A stretch of DNA of 35,488 nucleotides, taken from NCBI GenBank assembly GCA_025062325.1, contig JANXAL010000062.1, forward strand, positions 1 through 35,488, in the 5' to 3' direction. Of this stretch, positions 15,516-23,710 are shown in pieces. Positions within the stretch are counted from its first letter, which is position 1, and every line of letters starts with the position of its first letter. Position numbers and translations under genes: made by a program. Source of the DNA: Roseiflexus sp. (GTDB lineage: Bacteria > Chloroflexota > Chloroflexia > Chloroflexales > Roseiflexaceae). A model generated the notes under the pieces. The model was given only the letters and a program-made list of their open reading frames with translations, searched no databases and had not been told where the DNA came from.

Positions 15516-16708
15516 CCCTCAATCTCAGCCAGCGCCTCGTCAAGCAGCGCCGCGGCGCCGTAGTCGCGGTTAGCGAGGAAGATTGAGCGAGCGCGGACCA
15601 GACAGTCGCGGGCGCGGGCAATGTCACCAAGGTGGAACAGCGCGTTTCCCTGATTCGCCAGTATGCGGGCGTACCAGAGCGGGTCACACTCCTGATCGCG
15701 GCTCGCCAGCGCCTCGTCGTACAACCGCACTGCTTCGAGCAGATGGTCGGCGGAGGACGAATCAGACGAAAGGCGCAGTGTGTTGGCGAGCGTGATCTGC
15801 GCATTGAGCCATTGCTCGTAGTGCGTTTCACAAGTGTAGACGCGGAGCGACTCACGCAACGACTGGATCGCCCGTTCGTGCGACGCCTGATGACCGTTTC
15901 CAGAGGGTGCGAGCGCCAGGATGGTCAACGCCAGCCGGTAATGCGCCAGCGCATAGAGGTCGGGTGAGCGCTCGATTGAGCAGCAGCGCAGCGCTTCCTG
16001 GAACCATTCGTTTGCCTCGATCAGCAAGGTGCGCTGCCCGTTAGCAAGGTCCTGGCATAACATTCCCAGCCGCAACGCCAGATACGCGCGTAGATCGACG
16101 CGCCGACTCCCGCTGGTCATTTTGACAGCGTCGCGCAGCACCTGAAGCGCGGCTGTCGACTGGCTGATAGTAGTATAGAGGGTTGCTAGACGGTCAAGAA
16201 GCTGTGCGGCAAATAACGGTGAAATATGCCGGACTTCTTCGATCGCTCGCTGGAGGGTGGCAACAGCGACATCGTACTGCTGGCGAGCCAGCGCATTCGC
16301 GGCATGCGCCGGAAGAATGCACGCCGCGATTTCGCCGCTCACTCCGTCTGCTTCAGGCGGCGAGTCTCGCAGGCCCCCCATATACGCTACGAGGTCAAGC
16401 AGGGCAGCTAGATCGCCGTGCAATTGCCGACGCAGATATGCATACGTGTCCGGGTCGCTGCGTAACACAAAGCGGTTGTAGTACGCTTCCGGCGAGGGGT
16501 CGCGCGCTAGGGCGAGCCAGGCGCCTTGGCGGTCGTCCGCTAGCGCCATAGTGTAAAAACGGAGCGCATCGGGTACACGGTCGGGAGTTTGCCCTGCAAG
16601 CAGAGCGGAGCATACCTCTTCAGCGCCGGCAACGGGCGGGATGACCAGATACCCCGTGGGTGCGGGAAAGACGCCGAGTGGTTGTGGGCGGAGCAGTACA
16701 TGCGCCAT
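15491..16708 (-). CDS. TPR-repeat protein B, paralogue of TPR protein A
   Basis: The start is ATG 16708, four bases after AAGGAGG; an upstream in-frame ATG at 16762 lacks a site and would break the alignment with the paralogue. The 405-residue product shares with TPR protein A the N-terminal LRPQPLGVFPAPTGYLVIP, the DPSPEAYYNRFVLR segment, and matching helical repeats through YARILANQGNALFHLGD near the end. It is cytoplasmic and has no catalytic motif. It lies 84 bp after hypA on the same strand. Two divergent copies at one hydrogenase locus suggest non-redundant scaffold or chaperone roles. Its last residues (GLGVKG) are encoded by a GGGGTTAG repeat. Confidence 0.88.
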   Translation of the reverse strand: MAHVLLRPQPLGVFPAPTGYLVIPPVAGAEEVCSALLAGQTPDRVPDALRFYTMALADDRQGAWLALARDPSPEAYYNRFVLRSDPDTYAYLRRQLHGDLAALLDLVAYMGGLRDSPPEADGVSGEIAACILPAHAANALARQQYDVAVATLQRAIEEVRHISPLFAAQLLDRLATLYTTISQSTAALQVLRDAVKMTSGSRRVDLRAYLALRLGMLCQDLANGQRTLLIEANEWFQEALRCCSIERSPDLYALAHYRLALTILALAPSGNGHQASHERAIQSLRESLRVYTCETHYEQWLNAQITLANTLRLSSDSSSADHLLEAVRLYDEALASRDQECDPLWYARILANQGNALFHLGDIARARDCLVRARSIFLANRDYGAAALLDEALAEIEGRGLGVKG

Positions 16709-16792
16709 AGCGCCTCCTTCGGGAAGACCCATGTCAGTCGGCTCTATCGCTACGGGCGCCATTGTCTTTCGCGATATGCCAGCGCCAGATAT

Positions 16793-17164
16793 TCACGACG
16801 CTGTGGCTTCCGGCGCGCTCTCTTCATACTCTAGCGCCGTCAGTTCGATCTCCTGTCCTGTCACGATGCGTCCGCACGGCTCGTCGCACCGCGGGCAGCG
16901 GAACCGCTGTGGATTGGGCAATGTCACTACCGCATTGCACTGTGCGCAGTATGCCTGCAAGGGCACATCTTCAATTTCCAGGCGCGCTCCCTCCAGACGT
17001 GTACCGGCAGCGGCGACATCAAAGCCAAACAAAAGCGCGTCGCGCACTACTCCCGACAGGACCCCTAGACGAAGATGCACTGCCGTGACTCGCGTGACGC
17101 CTGCCTTTGCTGCCGCTTCTTCGGCAATTTCCACTAGACTATGAGCAATCGACAATTCATGCAT
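16793..17164 (-). CDS. hypA: Hydrogenase nickel chaperone HypA
   Basis: HypA binds nickel through its N-terminal amine and His2 and hands it to the hydrogenase with HypB. The 123-residue product begins MHELSIAHSLVEIAEEAA, the family hallmark, which fixes the start at ATG 17164 although no strong ribosome binding site is seen; an upstream extension to 17197 would bury the essential N-terminus. The structural zinc site is C73-x2-C76 and C90-x2-C93. It heads a short unit with TPR gene B. Confidence 0.96.
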   Translation of the reverse strand: MHELSIAHSLVEIAEEAAAKAGVTRVTAVHLRLGVLSGVVRDALLFGFDVAAAGTRLEGARLEIEDVPLQAYCAQCNAVVTLPNPQRFRCPRCDEPCGRIVTGQEIELTALEYEESAPEATAS

Positions 17165-17301
17165 ACGCGGCAACAGCTGCAGGGCGCACGAACCCATGCA
17201 GACGCGCGTCCGTCAACGCTGACGTCGGCTGCTCTCGTGCTCTGGCGCGGATCGGTGCGGCAGAACTCACTGTGCAGAAGACGGAGATTTACTCGAGGCT
17301 A

Positions 17302-17307
17302 ATTATA
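17302..17307 (-). promoter_or_regulatory. Candidate -10 element upstream of hypA
   Basis: A perfect TATAAT preceded by CAC (as CACTATAAT) lies about 138 bp before hypA on the minus strand, the same nine-base word as before the hydrogenase operon. No convincing -35 is seen. Confidence 0.3.
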
Positions 17308-17433
17308 GTGAGCTTCCCAGGTGAGCGCCGGTTAACGAATCGCAACTAAGAGAGAGTATATGACAACCAAATGGCTGGATAGCGTTCTGCCACAGCGCGA
17401 TCATCGACACAATTTGAACAAAAGGTAGACATT

Positions 17434-18243
17434 TCATTCAAAGAGGGCAAGTTGCTCGCCGTGCATGTCGCTCGACCAGTGGAGCGGCGCACGACGCGGC
17501 AGCGCAACCACGCTGACATACTCTACGCCCGCGAGCGCCAGCACCCCGCGCACTACCTGCTCAGCGATCTGCGGCGTATTGGCCTCCCGTGAGAGATGCG
17601 CCAGCCAGGCGCTGCGCCTGCGTCCATCGGCGCCGAGACGGGCCAGCAACTGTCCTGCAGCAATATTGTCCAGATGTCCGGTCGGACCGTAGATGCGGTG
17701 TTTGACCACCTCCACGTACGGAGCGCGCCACAACTTCTCCTGATCGTGGTTTGCTTCAATGACCACCAGATCGGCTGGCGCCAGTCCCTCTACGACCACG
17801 TCATTCCAGTGCCCCAGGTCGGTTGCAACGCCGACGCACCATTGGCCCGCCCTGATTGTGTATCCCACCGGTTCAGCGGCATCGTGCGGCACCGGAAAAC
17901 TACGCACGCAGAAACTGGCAATCGTCGCAGCGGCGCCGGTCGCCAGTTCTCGGACAGGGACGCCTTCCAGGTCCTGCTCGATAGCCGCAAGTGTTGGTTG
18001 GTTGGCGACGATCGGAATACCGTAGCGCCGCGCGAGTAGACCGGCGGATAGCGCATGATCGCCGTGCTCATGGGTCAGGAGAATAGCGCTCAGCTGCGCA
18101 GGATGGATGTCAAGGCGCGCTAGCGCCGGTTCGAGCGTGCGCAACGGCAGTCCGCAATCAACCAGCAGCGCCGCATCGCCGGATCGCACGACCAGGACGT
18201 TACCGCTGCTCCCGGAAGCGAGTGAAGTAACGTAGAGCGTCAT
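17434..18243 (-). CDS. Metallo-beta-lactamase fold hydrolase, WalJ/YycJ-like
   Basis: The 269-residue protein has the metal-binding signature LLTHEHGDH (H58, H60, D62, H63) and further candidate ligands H120 (PVPHD), D142 (VATDLGH) and H190 (PTGHLDN). The C-terminal segment LAHLSREANTP (about 214-224) is typical of the YycJ/WalJ group, phosphodiesterase-like enzymes linked to DNA-repair or cell-wall regulation in Firmicutes. The N-terminus TSLASGSSGN also fits that group. It is cytoplasmic and sits 15 bp downstream of prs on the same strand, probably one transcript. Confidence 0.9.
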   Translation of the reverse strand: MTLYVTSLASGSSGNVLVVRSGDAALLVDCGLPLRTLEPALARLDIHPAQLSAILLTHEHGDHALSAGLLARRYGIPIVANQPTLAAIEQDLEGVPVRELATGAAATIASFCVRSFPVPHDAAEPVGYTIRAGQWCVGVATDLGHWNDVVVEGLAPADLVVIEANHDQEKLWRAPYVEVVKHRIYGPTGHLDNIAAGQLLARLGADGRRRSAWLAHLSREANTPQIAEQVVRGVLALAGVEYVSVVALPRRAPLHWSSDMHGEQLALFE

Positions 18244-18258
18244 AGGCGGACGACGTCG

Positions 18259-19206
18259 CTATCGCGGAAACAGCACGCTGATGCTTTCGCGGTAGTGGAT
18301 GCGCCGGATTGCCTCACCGAACAGCGGCGCCACCGACACCACTTCGACCTGTGGCGTCAATGTCACTGGCTGCGTCTCGACCGTGTCGGTCACAAACAAC
18401 CGTCGGATCGGGCTATCCGCTAGTCGCTCCATCGCTCCCTTGGCAAAGACGCCATGGGTTACCGCAGCGTACACCTCTTTTGCGCCGCGCACTAGCAATT
18501 GCTGAGCAATCTCAACAAGCGTACCCCCTGAGATGATGAAATCATCGACAATCAATGCCGTCTTGCCCTCCACATCGCCGATGATTTCAATGATATGCGC
18601 GTGTTCATCATGCGCAACGCGCTCCTTGTCGCCGACCGCCATGGAAACGCCAAGATACCGTGCATACTTCCGCGCTTTCTTGGCAAAACCGCTGTCGGGC
18701 GCAACAACGATCAGATTGTCCAGGTTCAGTTGCTTGATGCGGTCGCAGAGCACCGGCAACGCATACAGATCGTCTACAGGAATCTTGAAAAACCCCTGGA
18801 TCTGCGGCGCGTGCAGATCCATAACGACAATCCGATCAGCGCCTGCTGCCTCGATAGCATCGGCGCAGACCCGCGCGCGGATTGAGACGCGCGGTTCGTC
18901 CTTTTTGTCTCCTTTGGCGTAACTGAAAAAAGGAACCACTGCCGTCACCGATGCGGCGCTTGCACGCTTGAATGCGTCGATCCAGAAGAGCAGTTCCATG
19001 AAATTGTCATTCGCCGGAAACGCCGTTGACTGCACGATGTAGACGTTCCGCCCACGCACATTCTCGAGAATGCGTACAAACAGGTTGCCCTCGGAAAAGC
19101 GCAACACCTCGCATTGTCCCGGCGTCACGCCCAGGTAATTGCAAATGTTCTTCGTCAACTTCGGACTTCCTGAGCCGGGGAAGATCAACATCTCATCAGC
19201 GCTCAT
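18259..19206 (-). CDS. prs: Ribose-phosphate pyrophosphokinase
   Basis: The enzyme makes PRPP from ribose 5-phosphate and ATP for nucleotide, histidine and tryptophan synthesis. The 315-residue product shows the N-terminal PGSGSPKLTKNIC and RFSEGNLFVRILENVRG, the NDNFMELLFWIDAFKRASA segment, the catalytic/metal region DLHAPQIQGFF, and the PRPP loop IVDDFIISGGT. The flexible loop reads FFSYAKGDKKDEPR where classical bacterial enzymes have YARQDRK, so it belongs to a diverged branch. ATG 19206 has GGAGGG upstream. Length is normal. Confidence 0.96.
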   Translation of the reverse strand: MSADEMLIFPGSGSPKLTKNICNYLGVTPGQCEVLRFSEGNLFVRILENVRGRNVYIVQSTAFPANDNFMELLFWIDAFKRASAASVTAVVPFFSYAKGDKKDEPRVSIRARVCADAIEAAGADRIVVMDLHAPQIQGFFKIPVDDLYALPVLCDRIKQLNLDNLIVVAPDSGFAKKARKYARYLGVSMAVGDKERVAHDEHAHIIEIIGDVEGKTALIVDDFIISGGTLVEIAQQLLVRGAKEVYAAVTHGVFAKGAMERLADSPIRRLFVTDTVETQPVTLTPQVEVVSVAPLFGEAIRRIHYRESISVLFPR

Positions 19207-19549
19207 ACGCCTGCCCTCCGCCGTCTCCGCTACCGTTGCCTCTGTGCCAGTCGGAATGATAATCTTGAGTATACCACGCGCCGTCCTGTAATGTATGCTC
19301 GCTGCAATGCCTTGACCGTTTCAGTGTTCAGGGGCGTCATAAGGTGCACGAGGTGCGAGGCCGGAGGCGCGAGGCACGGGGCGCGATGCGGGAGGCGCGG
19401 GGTGGAAGGCGCGAGGCGCGAGCGGCATACGCTTGTCCGCCCTCGTTTGGTCTGTTGAGGGGCGTCCTTCGTATCGATGTTAGCCCTGGTTGGAGCAAGT
19501 CGCAGATCGGAGAAGTTGCGAACGTATCGAACAAGGTTTTGGAGGCGCT
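19207..19549. repeat. Divergent intergenic region with GGCGCGAG-rich low-complexity stretch
   Basis: No gene is seen. About 19348-19430 is a purine- and GC-rich run of gaggcgcgag-type words, similar in style to elements near 28750-28830 (opposite strand) and 30965. The region should hold the divergent promoters of prs and the FAD oxidoreductase, but none stands out. Confidence 0.5.
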
Positions 19550-20899
19550 GTGACTGGCTATGATGTCATCATCTGTGGCGCGGGCATTGCCGGGGTTGCC
19601 GCTGCCGATGCCCTGACAGCCTGTGGCGCATCGGTGCTGCTGGTCGATGCATGTTCGCCCCTCTCGCTCACCAGCAATGCATCGAGTGAGTGCTATCGCA
19701 ACTGGTGGCCCGGTCCCGATGGCGCGATGGTCGCGCTGATGAACCGCAGCATTGATCTGCTCGAGGTGCTGGCGCGCGAAACGAATAATGCAATTGCGCT
19801 CAACCGGCGCGGCTATCTCTACGTCACGACCGATCCGGCGCGAGCGGCATTCCTGCAGCAGGCAGGCGAAGCAGCAGCAGCGCTAGGCGCGGGACCATTG
19901 CGCGTCCATGTCAGCCCTGGCACATACACACCTGCTGCCGCACACGGATTTGATGGCCAGCCCGATGGTGCGGATCTGATTCTCGATCAGGCGACGCTTC
20001 GCCAGCATTTTCCCTACCTTGCCGACACCGCCGTTGCTGCGTTGCATGCGCGACGCTGCGGGTGGTTGAGCGCGCAGCAACTTGGCATGACTCTGCTGGA
20101 ACGGGCGCGCAGCCGCGGTGCACGGTTTCTGTGTGCGCGCGTCGAGGCAGTTGAGATGGCGAACGGACGGATCTCCGCCGTGCGACTCGATGGTCAACGC
20201 ATCGTAACAGGCGCGTTTGTGAATGCGGCTGGACCATTTCTGCGTCAGGTGGGGCGCATGGTTGGCGTTGAGTTGCCAGTCTTCTCGGAACGCCATCTCA
20301 AAGTTGCGTTCGAGGATCACTTGGGCGTCATTCCACGCGATGCGCCGCTACTGATCTGCGCCGATCCGCAGACGCTTCCCTGGACTGATGAGGAACGCGC
20401 CGTGATCGCAGATGAGCCGGAGGCGCGGATGTTGCTCGGCGAGCTGCCGGCTGGCGCACATTGCCGTCCGGAAGGCGGCGCAGGGAGTGCATGGGTCATC
20501 GCACTATGGGCATACGACGCTGCGCCGGTCGAAGAGGTCTTCCCTCTGCCGCTAGCGCCCTACTTTTTCGAGGTTACGCTGCGTGGGTTGACGCGCATCA
20601 TCCCGGGGCTCGACGCATACGTCTCCCGTCCGCCGCGCCCCTCGATTGATGGCGGCTACTACACCAAGACGCGTGAGAACCGTCCGCTCATCGGTCCTGT
20701 CGGACCGCGCGGGTCATTTGTGATGGGTGCGTTTTCCGGATACGGCATTATGGCAGCGTGCGGCGCGGCAGAGATTCTGGCGGCGTATATTAGCGACGCG
20801 GCAGCACCTGCATACGCAGCGGCGTTTCACCCGGCGCGCTACGACGACCCCGTCTACTGTGCACGCCTTGACGCCTGGACGGATACGGGGCAGTTGTGA
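19550..20899 (+). CDS. FAD-dependent oxidoreductase, DAO/glycine-oxidase-like
   Basis: The start is GTG 19550, four bases after GGAGG; a longer frame from 19490 begins with TTG and has no site. The 449-residue product opens with a Rossmann FAD-binding fold (VIICGAGIAGVAAADAL, G10-x-G12-x2-G15). It ends with the family's C-terminal flavin-contact region (KTRENRPLIGPVGPRG, then GAFSGYGIMAACGAAE). This is the D-amino acid oxidase / sarcosine oxidase type layout. The substrate cannot be told; the SNASSECYRNWWPGPDG stretch near residue 43 replaces the usual glycine-rich contact. It is a single gene, convergent with tRNA-Lys. Confidence 0.9.
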   Translation: MTGYDVIICGAGIAGVAAADALTACGASVLLVDACSPLSLTSNASSECYRNWWPGPDGAMVALMNRSIDLLEVLARETNNAIALNRRGYLYVTTDPARAAFLQQAGEAAAALGAGPLRVHVSPGTYTPAAAHGFDGQPDGADLILDQATLRQHFPYLADTAVAALHARRCGWLSAQQLGMTLLERARSRGARFLCARVEAVEMANGRISAVRLDGQRIVTGAFVNAAGPFLRQVGRMVGVELPVFSERHLKVAFEDHLGVIPRDAPLLICADPQTLPWTDEERAVIADEPEARMLLGELPAGAHCRPEGGAGSAWVIALWAYDAAPVEEVFPLPLAPYFFEVTLRGLTRIIPGLDAYVSRPPRPSIDGGYYTKTRENRPLIGPVGPRGSFVMGAFSGYGIMAACGAAEILAAYISDAAAPAYAAAFHPARYDDPVYCARLDAWTDTGQL

Positions 20900-20917
20900 T
20901 TCATACGCACAAAACAT

Positions 20918-20942
20918 ACAGCCGTTGCAAAGCAACGGCTGT
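20918..20942 (-). terminator. Intrinsic terminator after tRNA-Lys, possibly bidirectional
   Basis: Perfect 11-bp arms ACAGCCGTTGC and GCAACGGCTGT enclose a three-base loop. On the minus strand the hairpin is followed by ATGTTTTGTG, a usable T-rich tail. It lies 8 bases after the tRNA CCA end and could also stop the convergent oxidoreductase transcript. Confidence 0.8.
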
Positions 20943-20950
20943 TCGCGAAA

Positions 20951-21026
<76 letters not shown>

Positions 21027-21033
21027 ACGCACA

Positions 21034-21062
21034 ATGATACCACAACTTAGCGTATTTCGCAA
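21034..21062 (-). promoter_or_regulatory. Promoter of tRNA-Lys
   Basis: On the minus strand TTGCGA (21057-21062) and TATCAT (21034-21039, preceded by TGG) are separated by exactly 17 bp, 7 bases before the mature tRNA 5' end. This is a sigma-70 type promoter with an extended -10. Confidence 0.6.
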
Positions 21063-21150
21063 GTCAATGCGGCGTTGCGGTGCAGTTACGAGCGGAGCAG
21101 CAAACGTCGCATTCACTGTCGCCCAGGTTGTCGCCTTGATCTTGGACGTC

Positions 21151-21179
21151 GGAAGGGCAGGTCCGAGACCCGCCCTTCC
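21151..21179. repeat. Long hairpin repeat upstream of the zinc-ribbon gene
   Basis: Arms GGAAGGGC (21151-21158) and GCCCTTCC (21172-21179) continue after one mismatch with GGTC/GACC around a CGA loop. There is no T-tract on either side, so it is more likely a dispersed repeat than a terminator. Confidence 0.5.
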
Positions 21180-21299
21180 GCTTCACTGCTTTGTCTGAGC
21201 CTGTTCGTTGGCAGCGCTCTCATGCGCTTATCACGGCAAATGGGAATGAAGTATGCTATACTTCTCCAGGGCGTCGATGAGCGGAAGAAGGAGCGACCA

Positions 21300-21728
21300 A
21301 TGGTGGAGCGCATTTGTTTGCAATGCGGTCATGGTAATCCGCTTGATCACCACTTCTGCGGGAAATGCGGCTCAGCGCTGGAACGATTGCTCCCTGCACC
21401 ATTGTCGCAGCAGCCGCTGGCGCGGCTAGGGGCATCCATTCCTGCGCGCTGGCGCGACATTGGGCGCGCGGTGGCGATCAGCGCCGTCGCCCTGGCAGCG
21501 GAAGCTGGCATCGCCTGGCTGGCGCGACGGATTGAACAGCGGAATCTGCCTGTCACTCCTCTGTCTGCACCGATGCGCACTGTGAAACCTGCGGCGCAAC
21601 CGCTGGCGACGCGTACTGCAACGAATGTCGTAACGATCATCAGCGAACGGGTGATCGAGTTCATCGACGAGGGCAACGGTATGCGGCGTATGAGTGAGCG
21701 CGCGTTCTGGCGCCGCGTCGAAGAATAG
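21300..21728 (+). CDS. Zinc-ribbon protein with possible membrane helix
   Basis: The start is ATG 21300, six bases after GAAGAAGGAG; longer frames upstream lack a site. The 142-residue product has an N-terminal zinc ribbon (C6-x2-C9, C20-x2-C23) of the double-zinc-ribbon type, a hydrophobic alanine-rich stretch at about 52-72 that may span the membrane, and a C-terminal part ending in RMSERAFWRRVEE. The function is unknown. It lies 11 bp before the glutamine-rich membrane protein and probably starts that operon. Confidence 0.8.
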   Translation: MVERICLQCGHGNPLDHHFCGKCGSALERLLPAPLSQQPLARLGASIPARWRDIGRAVAISAVALAAEAGIAWLARRIEQRNLPVTPLSAPMRTVKPAAQPLATRTATNVVTIISERVIEFIDEGNGMRRMSERAFWRRVEE

Positions 21729-21739
21729 GCAATCGCCTG

Positions 21740-23449
21740 ATGTCAGCGCCTTCTGTGACAATCCATCACCTTCAGCAGCGATTGCGCCCGATGGCGCGGC
21801 GGTTGCGCCTGCGGGATACGCTCTGGTTTGCCAGCAGCACGCTCTGGATTGCTGCACTGGCGTCACTGGCTCTCCAGATTGCCGGTCGCCTGTTTCCGAT
21901 TCCTGGGTTGCTTTGGATATCGCTGGCGCCGCTGGCGTTGTGGGCACTGATTGTCGCTGGCTATCTGGCAGTGCGTCCATTGCCGCCGATTCGCGTTGCA
22001 CAACGGCTCGACACGTTGCTCGACGCGCGTGAACGACTGGCGACAGCGCTTGAACTCGGGCAGCGCACCGAACGGACGCCGCTGGTCGAATTGCAACAGC
22101 GCGACGCATATGCCTTCGCTACAACTCTCAGACCGCGTCTGGTGCCGCTCAAGATCAATCGGCGACCGCTGATCGTTGCACTGGCACTGGTTGCCGCCAT
22201 GGTCGCACTGATCATAGCGCCTAATCCACAGGACCAGATTCTGGCAGAGCGCGCTGCCATCCGTGAGGCAACGCAGCAGGCGGCAGCACAGATTGAGCAA
22301 CTGCGTCAGGAGATTGCGCAGAACCAGAGTCTCAGCCCTGAGGAACGCGCAGCGCTGGATCGCGAATTGGCAGAGGTGCAACAGCGGTTGGAGCAGAATC
22401 CGGGCAATCGTGAAGAGGCGCTCGCCGATCTCTCGACCGCCGAAGCGCGTCTGCAGCAACGTCTGACGCCCGATGCAGATGCGCAACGCGCAGCGTTGGA
22501 ACAACTTGCCCGCAATTTGCAGGCGATGGAGAAACAACCGCAGAGCGGTCGCCCGACGCTCGAGCAGGCTGAGGATGCGTTGCGTCAACTGGCGCAGCAG
22601 ATCGAATCCATGACCGCTGCAGAACGTAGGCAACTGGCGGAACAATTGCGCCAGGAAGCGCAGCAGTTGCAACAGAGCGCGCCGCAGACAGCGCAGGCGT
22701 TGCAGCAGGCGGCGGACGCCCTGCAGCAAAATGATGTTCAGCAGGCGCAGCAGGCGCTCGAACAGGCAGCGCAGAGCGTTCAACAGGCGCAACAACAGCA
22801 GGCGGCGCAGCAGGCGGCGCAACAGGCGATTGCCCAACTCCAGGAAGAACGCCAGTCCATCGCTCAGTCCGGGCAACACCAGCAAGGACAGCAGCAAGGA
22901 AGCCAGCAACAGCCGGGCCAGCAACTAGGACAGCAGCAACAGCAGCAAGGGCAGCAGCAACAGCAGCAAGGGCAGCAACCGGGACAGCAACAGCAAGGAC
23001 AGCAGCAAGGAAGCCAGCAACAGCCGGGCCAGCAACTAGGACGGCAGCAAGGGCAACAGCAGCCAGGACAGCAGCAGCAAGGGCAGCAACTGGGCCAGCA
23101 GCAGGGGCAGGAAGGTCAAGCGGGTTCGCAGATGGAGGGGAACCAGCAAAGCCCGGCGACTGGAAACCAGGCTGGCACTGGCAGCAGCGACCTTGTCTAT
23201 CAACCCTTCACGCCCGATGGGCAACCGCGCGATATTGAGCGCATTCAAGGTCAGGAGGGCGCAGGCGGGCAGACGCAGATCCAGCAGGGACAGTTGAACG
23301 CGCCGGGGAGCGTGAGCCCGCTTCAGACCCCCTATCAACAGGTGTTGCGCGAGTATCAACGTGCAGCCGGAGAAGCGCTTGATCGGAGCGCCATTCCGCC
23401 GCACCTGAAGGATTATGTGCGCGACTATTTCTCACGGCTCGAACCGTGA
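21740..23449 (+). CDS. Glutamine-rich, coiled-coil membrane protein of the MoxR operon
   Basis: The 569-residue product has two membrane helices at about 27-50 and 53-78, a third near 143-162, a long coiled coil of Gln/Ala/Glu heptads (about 170-370), and a low-complexity Q/G-rich segment (about 375-465). A conserved-looking C-terminal domain follows, ending in LKDYVRDYFSRLEP. The QxxYREVLxxYxxxAxxALD-like end is typical of large DUF4175-like proteins encoded next to MoxR and VWA proteins; here it reads QQVLREYQRAAGEALDR. The Q/G segment contains a 51-bp perfect direct repeat. It probably acts at the membrane with the MoxR/VWA proteins. No strong ribosome binding site was seen at ATG 21740. 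Confidence 0.85.
   Translation: MSAPSVTIHHLQQRLRPMARRLRLRDTLWFASSTLWIAALASLALQIAGRLFPIPGLLWISLAPLALWALIVAGYLAVRPLPPIRVAQRLDTLLDARERLATALELGQRTERTPLVELQQRDAYAFATTLRPRLVPLKINRRPLIVALALVAAMVALIIAPNPQDQILAERAAIREATQQAAAQIEQLRQEIAQNQSLSPEERAALDRELAEVQQRLEQNPGNREEALADLSTAEARLQQRLTPDADAQRAALEQLARNLQAMEKQPQSGRPTLEQAEDALRQLAQQIESMTAAERRQLAEQLRQEAQQLQQSAPQTAQALQQAADALQQNDVQQAQQALEQAAQSVQQAQQQQAAQQAAQQAIAQLQEERQSIAQSGQHQQGQQQGSQQQPGQQLGQQQQQQGQQQQQQGQQPGQQQQGQQQGSQQQPGQQLGRQQGQQQPGQQQQGQQLGQQQGQEGQAGSQMEGNQQSPATGNQAGTGSSDLVYQPFTPDGQPRDIERIQGQEGAGGQTQIQQGQLNAPGSVSPLQTPYQQVLREYQRAAGEALDRSAIPPHLKDYVRDYFSRLEP
22881..23042 (+). repeat. In-frame 51-bp direct repeat in the glutamine-rich gene
   Basis: Positions 22881-22931 and 22992-23042 are identical (51 bp), with starts 111 bp (37 codons) apart, inside a run of CAG/CAA/GGA-rich codons. 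The stretch encodes QQ-G-QQ-type low complexity and is likely variable in length between strains. Confidence 0.85.
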
Positions 23450-23697
23450 ACGCGATGTTCCTGGCTCCGCGTTTGAGTTGGGAGGTGTCAGATTTCGTTA
23501 TGATATGGCTATTTCCTGGCGTGCTTGCGTTGATTGTCGTGCTTGGCAGTGCGGCGATCATCGTCAGCGGGCGCCTGACAAGACTACCCGCGAGCGTCGT
23601 CGCCTTTGTCTTTGCCATCACCGCAGTATCGTGGGTCGTGTTGATCGTTGTGTCGATCAGCCTGATGATGCGAAGTTTCGCCACTATAAGCCTCTAG
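23446..23697 (+). CDS. Small membrane protein, 83 residues
   Basis: The frame begins with GTG 23446, overlapping the stop of the preceding gene (GTGA), a typical coupled start; ATG 23455 is an alternative. The product has two hydrophobic spans at about 20-42 and 50-73, with basic residues (GRLTRLP) between. I know no family. It ends 13 bp before moxR, and its position and membrane nature suggest it belongs to the same complex. Confidence 0.7.
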   Translation: MNAMFLAPRLSWEVSDFVMIWLFPGVLALIVVLGSAAIIVSGRLTRLPASVVAFVFAITAVSWVVLIVVSISLMMRSFATISL

Positions 23698-23710
23698 GAA
23701 AGAATGTGGT

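Noticed and set aside
21863-22924. 353-codon Leu-rich frame opposite the glutamine-rich gene
   Set aside because: Reverse reading of CAG/CAA codons gives CTG/TTG leucine runs; an artefact of low complexity.
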